Origin: Rosa chinensis
Lineage: Eukaryota > Streptophyta > Magnoliopsida > Rosales > Rosaceae
Length of the DNA: 64,000 nt
Assembly: GCF_002994745.2 (NCBI RefSeq)
Contig: NC_037091.1
Coordinates: 1,488,001-1,552,000, forward strand
Direction: 5' to 3'
Below, one piece after another: positions 31,375-39,001 of the stretch. The first letter of the stretch is position 1, and each line of letters begins with the position of its first letter. Under the pieces are notes generated by a model. That model did not search any database, was not told the DNA's origin, and saw nothing but the letters and a program-made list of their open reading frames with translations. The position numbers and the translations under genes were made by a program.

Positions 31375-31525
31375 GCTCTTAGTCCAAGCATTGTGAACGC
31401 TCTTAGTTCACACGAACACTCTTAGTTCGTTTAATTATGAACACTCTTAGTTCATACGAACACTCTTAGTTCGTTTAATTATGAACACTCTTAGTTCATA
31501 CGAACACTCTTAGTTCGTTAAGCGT
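31375..31525. repeat. Tandem repeats of a GAAC...GTTC unit in the Copia leader
   Basis: The words GAACACTCTTAGTTCATAC and GAACACTCTTAGTTCGTTTA alternate, giving a higher-order period of about 42-44 bp, repeated about three times and fading at the left end (GGACGCTCTTAGTCC). Each unit is itself a small imperfect palindrome (GAAC...GTTC), so transcripts could form a row of short hairpins between the 5' LTR and gag. Confidence 0.8.
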
Positions 31526-31689
31526 GAATCCCCACAATTCCGCTTTGTTAAATATCAAACTCATTTGGCAACATATATTCCAATATTTGCAGAAAATAAA
31601 AGGAATTTAAATATAAGAAAGCAGCAACCTTAATTATAAAAACTTACGTGATTGTTCTTTGATTGAGGACACGCGCGTGTTGGAGCAGG

Positions 31690-31995
31690 CGTGTTTTTTT
31701 TTTCTGGGCTGTTGTTCTTTGGGCTTTTCTCTTTCCCTTTTTTTTTTCTTCTTTCCTTTTTTTTCTCTTTGTTCTTTTTCTGGCCGGCCTAGTCTTCTTC
31801 TTTCTTTTCTTTTTTTTTTTCTTTCTTTTCTTTCTTCTGGGCCCACTTTTCCTTTTCTTATTCTGTTTCTTCTTCTTCTTCCACGTTTTCTTCTCTTTCT
31901 TCTTCTCTTTCTTCTGGGGCCCACTTCTCCTTTTCTTCTTCTCTTCCTTCTTCTTCCACGTCTTTTCTTTCTTCTTCTGGGTTTTTTCTTCTTTT
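31690..31995. repeat. Polypyrimidine low-complexity tract in the Copia leader
   Basis: About 300 bases of almost pure C/T on the plus strand (purine-rich in the element's transcript), broken by three GGGCCCAC-type words. It makes long frames of Lys/Arg or Phe/Leu, which are artefacts. To its right (32000-32300) is a GC-rich stretch that completes the long leader. Confidence 0.8.
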
Positions 31996-32369
31996 GACAG
32001 CAAGGGTTGCTGCTGCGGGGGCAGACTGCTGGGGCACGGGCTGCAAGTGCTTGGCGGGGTAGCTGCAAGTGCTTGGGCTGCTGGGGGCAGGACGCAGGGA
32101 GCAGCAGGAAGTTGCGGCAGGAGGTATGGCAGTGGGCTGCAGGCTTGCGGCAGGAGGCTGCTTGGATCTGCAAGGCGCGGGGATGGTTTAGCAGGCGAGG
32201 AGTTGCGCGGGGGCAGTGGGCTGGGATACAGATAGAGATGGAGGCTGGTGATGTGCGCGGCTGGTGTGCAGCGCGGGCTGGCTGGAGGCTGCGGCTGAAT
32301 TTGTGAGAGAGAGTTTTTAGGTTTTTTCTTTTTCTTTTTGGGCTAGGGTTAGAACTCGTGCTGATAACG

Positions 32370-32546
32370 TGTTGTAGGAGAATAGAATTGTGTGTTATCA
32401 TTGATAATAGGAGCCCTTTAAATAGGGAGTTACAAGGTACCAAAAGGTAATAGAATCCGATTACAATTGAATACCTAAAACACATTCCTATTACAACTCT
32501 AAACCCTAGTTTGTAGAGGCACACATTATGTCGATATCCTTCAACA
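32370..32546 (-). repeat. 5' LTR of Copia element 1
   Basis: 177 bp, the upstream LTR in element orientation and partner of 26430-26607. Directly inside it, the transcript reads CGTTATCAGCACGAG, the probable tRNA primer site. Confidence 0.9.
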
Positions 32547-32551
32547 GGTGA

Positions 32552-33973
32552 GACCTTGGCAAGCAAAGGGTATCAGTATTGTGACATTAATATTGTGGCC
32601 TGCGGCCTACCAAAGAATGACATGAATATGCCTTCACCTTTGTACAGATTGCAACACAAGTGGAAGCAAGGAAGTCTTAGAAGATCCCAACTTTTAGCTT
32701 CAGAATTGTTAAATCTCTGCTACAAGGCTGGCTGAGGACATGGTTGGCAAAATAGGCCTGGGGATTCTTTGCTTATCTTCAGAGAATAATCCAACAGTAG
32801 TTCAACAGCTACAGAAGATGCCAAGAAAATTTCTTTTTGGAAGGGTTCATCATTTTTCAATAGCTACAAGGAGCTGATGTGACTAACAATATGCAGTCCA
32901 TTTTGAAATGCATATATATCACTAGAGTACTGATGGACATGCTATCACTGAATCACCCAAGTTTGCTGCTGAAAGAAGGAAAATGTGGCCAAGATGGGTG
33001 ACGTTATCTATGGCCTGAGAATCTCAAGCAAGTCATTGGTGTAAATCATATTATTTCAAGCAGGCATCTACACTTGGTTTTAATGGCAAACTGATAAGAG
33101 AAGAAGATGCGAGTTTAGCCCTGCTTTGTGGTGAGCATTACATGGTCGAAGTATGTATTGCTACTTCAGTTAGTTTCAAGTAAATGACGCTCTATGCTGT
33201 TTTGGTTCCCAACTGTTTTGGCTTGTGAAAAAGCAAAAGGTGTATCAAGAAACAAATCTTGGTGAACAACAGAAGTCAAAGAGTGCTCCTGCTTGGGAGA
33301 AGAAACTACAGCAAACGACCAATTGCCATTGGTGGCAAGAATGTCTAATCCTGGCTAGTATGAAACAATTAACAGATTGAAGGCCAACTTGTCGCCTACT
33401 TATTTGCTCCACAAATCTACAGGGAGACTGCACAACGCTTCTATTATGCGTCATCAGTTGCTTATGAACTCCACAACTTTATGAGGCTGCCGATGGTTGA
33501 TGATGCCAGGTCTGTGGTTTTGATCATGTCCCATCATTATTCTGATGCAGCTGTTATGCTCACAATGATAAACCAAAAGTACCTTTTACACAAGTCCAGT
33601 CATTGTTCCATTAATTCTCTGATTATGTACTGCTAAAATTAGAACACGGTGGATTGTGAAACGGCGACTGCTCAAAAGTTGTTGTATCTTGCAATGGAAG
33701 GTCTCTTCTTTCCTCACAGATTCGAGAGGTGATCAATTGATCATTATCTTACACATACAATATGGAAATATGCTTGCAGCCTCTTCTGAACATGAAGAGA
33801 TGGAATACCACAATGCAAACACAATTGTATAGTTATCAATCCATAATTATGATGAGCTCCATGCGTCATGTTGGAATTATATGCTTCACTGCTTGTCGAG
33901 ATAATTGTCGTCGAGATAACAAATCCTCATGACCTAGCTCGTCAAATTTGTTATACAACTTGCATATCAGATA
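32552..33973. other. Host spacer between the two Copia insertions
   Basis: About 1.4 kb at moderate base composition and without long frames. It looks like former transcribed or gene-derived sequence (few long A/T runs), but I recognise no exon, family motif or repeat. Sequence after the second element (from 38398) should be its natural continuation. Confidence 0.35.
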
Positions 33974-33978
33974 AATTG

Positions 33979-34157
33979 AGTAGAAAAGAATACTTCAATT
34001 CAAGGTTAATTCGATAATTCTATTCATCCCACAATGAGGGTATATATATAAGTACAAAGGAGTAGTCTAACTGTAATAGGAAACAATCTTTCCATAATTA
34101 CAGGATATCCTAATTAAATAAAATCCTAATTGCATACAGATTTACAGCGATTCTACA
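33979..34157 (-). repeat. 3' LTR of Copia element 2
   Basis: 179 bp; differs from its partner by a single G/A (CAGCGATTC here, CAACGATTC at the other end). It has a TATA box (TATATATA) in either orientation near 34044. Confidence 0.92.
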
Positions 34158-34233
34158 CTCCCCCTCAAGTTGGTGCATAGATATCTATCATGCCCAACTT
34201 GTCAACTGAGCTGTCAAATACCTTCCTGGACAC

Positions 34234-37200
34234 TCATTTAGTAAGAACATCAGCTAATTGCTCCTCTGAGTTTACAAATGGAAAGCGAATAACCTTTCTA
34301 TCAAGATTTTCTTTAATAAAATGACGGTCAACCTCCACATGCTTTGTTCTATCATGCTGAACTGGATTATGTGCAATCTCAATGGCAGCTGTATTATCAC
34401 AATGCAAATCCATAGGCTTTTTAAGCTTGTAACCCAGGTCCTTCAAGACATTACGAATCCACAATATTTCACATACTCCATGTGCCATACCTCGGAACTC
34501 AGCTTCTGCACTTGATCTGGCAACGACTTTTTGCTTTTTGCTACGCCAAGTGACAAGGTTCCCTCCAACAAAAGTGAAGTACCCAGATGTAGAACGTCTG
34601 TCCGTTTTATCACCAGCCCAATCTGCATCTGTGTACCCAACAACTTCCAATTCATCTTTTTTCTGAAACAGTAACCCTTTACCTGGCGCCCTCTTCAAGT
34701 ACCTCAAAATACGAAATACTGCATCCATATGCTCTTCACTAGGACAATGCATAAATTGACTAACAACACTCACAGCATAAGCAATATCAGGTCTAGTATG
34801 TGAAAGATAAATCAACCTTCCTACAAGACGTTGATACCTCCCTTTATCAGTTGGCACTTGACCAGGATAGATAGCAAGTCCGTGATTCATCTCAATGGGT
34901 GTCTCGATGGGTCTGCAGTCCAGCATCCCCGTTTCAGCAAGTAAATCAAGAACATATTTCCTCTGTGAAAGTGAAATCCCCTTCTTAGACCTTGCAACTT
35001 CAATACCCAAAAAATACTTCAGTTGTCCCAGATCCTTCATTTCAAACTCCTTTGACAAATACTTTTGTAATTCATTTATCTCTTTCGGATCATCCCCTGT
35101 AACAATCATGTCATCAACATACACAATAAGAGCTGTAATCTTACCACTCTTGCGCTTGATGAACAAGGTATGGTCAGAATTGCTTTGTCTGTATCCAAAG
35201 GCTCTCATGGACTTTGAAAATCTTCCAAACCAAGCTCTTGGAGACTGCTTCAGGCCATACAAAGACTTCTTCAATTTACACACCTTGCCAACGTCACTTA
35301 GGTAATTCTTAACACCTGGGGGCACATCCATGTACACTTCTTCTTCCAAATTCCCATTAAGAAATGCATTCTTCACATCAAACTGGTGCAAGGGCCAATC
35401 TTTGTTTGCTGCAAGTGAGATTAGAATCCGGATAGTATTAATCTTTGCCACAGGTGAAAAAGTCTCCTCATAATCAATCCCATAGCGTTGTGTATATCCT
35501 TTGGCAACCAACCTCGCCTTGTATCTATTAATAGTTCCATCTGCATTAAGCTTCACAGTAAATACCCAACGACATCCTACAGTCTTCTTTCCAACCAGCA
35601 TAGGTACTAGCTCCCATGTTGCATTCTTTTGAAGAGCTTCCAATTCTTCATTCATTGCCTTTGTCCATTTTGGATCCGCCAATGCATCCTGCACGTTACT
35701 AGGAATAGATACAGTAGATAATTGATCAACAACAAGTGCATGTGACCCAGAAATCCTATGGTTAGACATAAAATTAGCTATAGGGTATTTAGCTTTGGCT
35801 TTGATATCTGGTTCATATTGTTTCTTAGGAATTCCCTTGGTAACCCTTTGTGATTTCCTAGGTTCGACACTTTCTAACCCAGAAGACTCATTACAGTTTA
35901 GGGGTACCTGAGGTGGATCATTCTGACCGGGATCTTCAGTTGGTGATGCAGAAGGGGAAATATCTTGTGTGTGAGCTTCAGATATGTCTTGATTTTGATT
36001 CAAACTATCCAAAAAAGTTGTCTCTTCCGTCTCGGAATTCACAACACTCTGTTCGGCAGTTACATTTTCTATTTCGGAATTCGCGACACTTCGTTCGGTA
36101 GTCGCATTTTGTTCGGCAGTCACATTTTCTGTTTCGGAATTCTCAACACTTCGTTCAGCAGTCGCATTGTCTATTTCGGAATTTACAATGCTCTGTTCGG
36201 CAGTCACATTGTCTATTTCGGAATTTACAATGCTCTGTTCGGCAGTCACATTGTCTGTTTCCGAATTTCTACCTTCAAATCTATCCTCCAAATTTTCCAA
36301 GTCTTCAAAGACATCAAAATCAATAATAGAACGAGAACGAGGATTCCCTTCACAACCTCTCTCCCCCTGAAGGGAAGACTGAGAAGCTCCCCCTGAGTAG
36401 TAAGGCTCGGATTCACGAAAAGCAACATCAAGAGAGACATGTATAGTGCCAGTAAGAGGATCATAACATCGATAACCCTTCTGGAAGTCAGCATAACCAA
36501 CAAAGATACACTTACGGGCACATGGATCAAGCTTGCTGCGTTGAGGCTTGGGAATATGAACATAGGCTGTGCACCCAAACACTCGGGGCTCCAAATTAGG
36601 CATAGAAGGGATGGTCAAAAGTGTATGAAGCTTCTGATGAGGATTCTGAAACTCAATCACCCGTGAAGGAGTACGGTTGATAAGATATGCTGCTGATTTT
36701 ACTGCTTCTCCCCAATAGGATCGAGGTACATTCATACCAAACAAGGAAGCACGAACAACTTCCATCAACTGCCTGTTCTTCCGTTCTGCCAAACCATTCT
36801 GTTGAGGAGTATAAGAATTGGAGGTTTGATGACGAATTCCATGTGACCGGCAAAACTCAATCATAGGGCCATTCACAAACTCTCCACCATTGTCAGACTG
36901 AAACACTCTGATGGATTGTTGATACTGAGTTGCCACCATTTTGTGAAATTCGGTAAACATTCCAAATACATCACTCTTATTCTTCAGTATTGACACCCAT
37001 GTCATGCGAGTGCAATCATCAATAAACGTTACAAAATACCGAGCTCCAGAAAGAGAAGGAATTTTCGCAGGACCCCAGACATCAGAGTGAATCTTCATAA
37101 AAGGAACAGGACTTTTATTAAGACTTGGTGAATATGAAATACGGTGACTCTTGGCCAGTTCGCAGATGTCACAGTGGAAATCCAAATCACTAATAACTGA

Positions 37201-37986
37201 AAACAATTGAGGTTGCAGCTTCTTAAGATAACGAAAGGATAGATGACCTAAACGGCGATGCCATAACCATCCAGCTTCCTTCGCATTCTCTACCCCGTTG
37301 ATATGATTAGCATGTCCCAAAAGATGCTTCTGTTTCTTTCCAGTCTCTGTCAAATCCAGATAGTATAATTTCCCCCTTCTAACACCATAACCAAGAATTC
37401 GTCGAGTCAGAATGTCTTGAAACACACAGAAAGACGGATAGAAGGTCACAATACATGCAAGAGCTAAAATAACTTGACCAACAGACAAGAGATTATAAGC
37501 TAGTGATGGAACAACTAAGACAGATTCAAGGGTTAAGGTATCAGATAAAGCAATAGAACCTTCTCCGGTGACCAGAGTTGGAGTACCATCAGCAGTAGAG
37601 ACAATGTCTTGAGGGGAACGTCTAAGGTTTTTCACAAGACTTGGGTCATTGGTCATATGGTCAGATGCACCTGTATCAATTATCCATGTATTATTCAAAG
37701 TAGCCTTACCCTTCATACCTGACTGCGCTACATTAGCGGAGGCATTGTCGAGATGCTCTTCCTCTGTAGTAGCAATAGCCGCCTTGCCCGGATTCTTTCG
37801 CGGTTTCCTGGTGAAGTCCCACCAATCAGGGTAGCCAATCACTTCATAGCACCGCTCCTTGGTATGACCTACTTCCCCACAGACAACACATTTTTTGTTT
37901 GCGTATGGGTTTGGTTTGTCATGAGGACGGCGTGGAGAAGGACCTGAGAAGCCTGGAGGAGGACTTGGTCGACGTTGAACGGCCAT
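34234..37986 (-). CDS. Copia polyprotein lacking the Gag N-terminus
   Basis: A single open frame of 1,250 codons. Order: CCHC knuckle C33-C36-H41-C46; protease DTG at 104-106; integrase zinc motif with WHRRLGHLS and CDICELA (about 245-280); integrase core with SDVWGP (about 301), SDNGGEF (about 365) and the ERKNR block; an acidic repeat linker (about 575-670); reverse transcriptase with YVDDM near 957; RNase H with TDADWAG near 1120 and CDNTAAI near 1195. The Gag part before the zinc knuckle, normally 200-300 residues, is absent. At the C-terminus a TGA stands right after ADVLTK, and about 21 more residues of the usual RNase H tail (VSRKVF...) remain readable beyond it, so the tail was probably lost by one base change. 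Otherwise the enzyme set looks complete. Confidence 0.92.
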   Translation of the reverse strand: MAVQRRPSPPPGFSGPSPRRPHDKPNPYANKKCVVCGEVGHTKERCYEVIGYPDWWDFTRKPRKNPGKAAIATTEEEHLDNASANVAQSGMKGKATLNNTWIIDTGASDHMTNDPSLVKNLRRSPQDIVSTADGTPTLVTGEGSIALSDTLTLESVLVVPSLAYNLLSVGQVILALACIVTFYPSFCVFQDILTRRILGYGVRRGKLYYLDLTETGKKQKHLLGHANHINGVENAKEAGWLWHRRLGHLSFRYLKKLQPQLFSVISDLDFHCDICELAKSHRISYSPSLNKSPVPFMKIHSDVWGPAKIPSLSGARYFVTFIDDCTRMTWVSILKNKSDVFGMFTEFHKMVATQYQQSIRVFQSDNGGEFVNGPMIEFCRSHGIRHQTSNSYTPQQNGLAERKNRQLMEVVRASLFGMNVPRSYWGEAVKSAAYLINRTPSRVIEFQNPHQKLHTLLTIPSMPNLEPRVFGCTAYVHIPKPQRSKLDPCARKCIFVGYADFQKGYRCYDPLTGTIHVSLDVAFRESEPYYSGGASQSSLQGERGCEGNPRSRSIIDFDVFEDLENLEDRFEGRNSETDNVTAEQSIVNSEIDNVTAEQSIVNSEIDNATAERSVENSETENVTAEQNATTERSVANSEIENVTAEQSVVNSETEETTFLDSLNQNQDISEAHTQDISPSASPTEDPGQNDPPQVPLNCNESSGLESVEPRKSQRVTKGIPKKQYEPDIKAKAKYPIANFMSNHRISGSHALVVDQLSTVSIPSNVQDALADPKWTKAMNEELEALQKNATWELVPMLVGKKTVGCRWVFTVKLNADGTINRYKARLVAKGYTQRYGIDYEETFSPVAKINTIRILISLAANKDWPLHQFDVKNAFLNGNLEEEVYMDVPPGVKNYLSDVGKVCKLKKSLYGLKQSPRAWFGRFSKSMRAFGYRQSNSDHTLFIKRKSGKITALIVYVDDMIVTGDDPKEINELQKYLSKEFEMKDLGQLKYFLGIEVARSKKGISLSQRKYVLDLLAETGMLDCRPIETPIEMNHGLAIYPGQVPTDKGRYQRLVGRLIYLSHTRPDIAYAVSVVSQFMHCPSEEHMDAVFRILRYLKRAPGKGLLFQKKDELEVVGYTDADWAGDKTDRRSTSGYFTFVGGNLVTWRSKKQKVVARSSAEAEFRGMAHGVCEILWIRNVLKDLGYKLKKPMDLHCDNTAAIEIAHNPVQHDRTKHVEVDRHFIKENLDRKVIRFPFVNSEEQLADVLTK
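36035..36265 (-). repeat. 42-45-bp tandem repeats in the polyprotein linker
   Basis: About six imperfect copies of a unit with core TTCGGAATT...CGGCAGTCACATT. In protein it gives runs of NSEIDNVTAEQSIV-like 14-15-residue repeats between integrase and reverse transcriptase. Frame is kept throughout, so copy number can change without breaking the ORF. Confidence 0.85.
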
Positions 37987-38108
37987 TGAGGAATTTGGGG
38001 TTTGTTTGTTTTGTTTTTTTTAGGTTTGGTTTTTCTAGGGTTTCAAAAATTCAGGGATGGCTTGATTTTAATGGTGGTGGTACGCAGCGGTTTGTGGTGT
38101 GATTTGAG

Positions 38109-38171
38109 ATTCAGGATTCAGGATTCAGGATTCAGGATTCAGGATTCAGGATTCAGGATTTAGGATTCAAA
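38109..38171. repeat. 7-bp tandem array in the leader of Copia element 2
   Basis: About eight copies of GATTCAG, the last ones changed (GATTTAG, GATTCAA), between the primer site and the ORF. It lies where a full-length relative would carry the start of gag, so it may mark the deletion scar. Confidence 0.85.
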
Positions 38172-38198
38172 GGATGCAGGCAAGTTCAAAGGATTGAA

Positions 38199-38213
38199 CC
38201 TGCTCTGATACCA
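38199..38213 (-). other. Primer binding site of Copia element 2
   Basis: TGGTATCAGAGCAGG on the minus strand, directly abutting the 5' LTR. Its first 12 bases match the plant initiator methionine tRNA 3' end complement, the common Copia primer. Confidence 0.85.
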
Positions 38214-38392
38214 AGTAGAAAAGAATACTTCAATTCAAGGTTAATTCGATAATTCTATTCATCCCACAATGAGGGTATATATATAAGTACAAAGGAGTAG
38301 TCTAACTGTAATAGGAAACAATCTTTCCATAATTACAGGATATCCTAATTAAATAAAATCCTAATTGCATACAGATTTACAACGATTCTACA
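38214..38392 (-). repeat. 5' LTR of Copia element 2
   Basis: 179 bp, partner of 33979-34157 with one visible mismatch. That near identity means insertion was very recent in evolutionary terms. Confidence 0.92.
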
Positions 38393-38397
38393 AATTG

Positions 38398-39001
38398 AGG
38401 GTCAGATATGCAAGATCAGCCTGATGTTCTTGGTTCAACTTTAGTTTCCAGTTGATTCTACAGCCAGTCGGTGGCTAAATTACAGAAGTATTACTACAAA
38501 GACAAGGGAATGAAAGACATTTTCACTCAATACTATACTCTGACTTCGAGGTCTTGATATAACAATTCCTCCCCCAGAAAATTAATTCAAGGAAGTCGAA
38601 ACAACAAATTCTTATCAAAGTTTCACCTGTAGAAGGAATTTTTTTTTTTTTTTTTTTTTTTCCAAAAATACAGTTAATATGAATTTTCTGAGTTGCTTTG
38701 GTCATCTTTTTAGTAGTTAATATCATTGCAGAAAGCAAAGATGTTAGCACCTTTGCCTTTAACGAAGAGCTATATTGAGTATGCTGTGATGAACAAGTCA
38801 GGCAAGTCGGAAGGAGGCTAAGAGATTAAAAGCATACGGTTAATGTGTTGGAAGTTGGCAATTCAGAGATGCCAATACTTTATTATCTCTTCAATTTCAA
38901 ATTACATTTGCAACTACTGTAATACATGGTGTGTACTACACTAATACATGCACTATAGCATAAAACTGTACATGTACTTCGCCTATATCATATCTAGCTT
39001 A
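38398..39001. other. Spacer and 3' UTR of PTAC5
   Basis: AT-rich, with a T-run at 38639-38661. The part next to 39002 will hold the 3' UTR of PTAC5. No gene is seen. Confidence 0.4.

Larger units (their letters stand above)
26430..32546 (-). mobile_element. Complete Copia LTR retrotransposon 1 (gag intact, pol decayed)
   Basis: A 6.1-kb insertion on the minus strand. LTRs of 178 and 177 bp are nearly identical (two differences seen), begin TGTTG and end CAACA on either strand, and are flanked by the exact 5-bp duplication GGTGA (26425-26429 and 32547-32551). The polypurine tract AAGGGGGAG touches the 3' LTR, and a primer-site-like GTTATCAGCACGAG follows the 5' LTR. Inside: leader with repeats (31210-32369), an intact gag ORF, then about 3.4 kb of pol relics. 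The LTR match says it moved recently, although pol cannot be translated through. Confidence 0.92.
33979..38392 (-). mobile_element. Complete Copia LTR retrotransposon 2 (pol nearly intact, gag N-terminus missing)
   Basis: A 4.4-kb minus-strand insertion. Two 179-bp LTRs differ at one base and are flanked by AATTG on both sides (33974-33978 and 38393-38397). In element orientation the LTR begins TGTAGAATC and ends TTCTACT, the non-canonical TG...CT form known mostly from Copia. The primer site TGGTATCAGAGCAGG (initiator-Met tRNA type) starts at the very next base, 38213, which fixes the LTR border. A polypurine tract (GAGGGGGAG) precedes the 3' LTR. Only 227 bases separate the primer site from the ORF. 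Confidence 0.93.

Noticed and set aside
31375..31525. Regularly spaced palindromic repeats that resemble a CRISPR array
   Set aside because: Units abut almost directly without unique spacers, and they sit inside a plant retrotransposon leader.
31634..32566. Minus-strand frame of 310 codons, very rich in Lys and Arg
   Set aside because: It runs through the Copia 5' LTR and the polypyrimidine leader; its composition is forced by the tract and it has no family motif.
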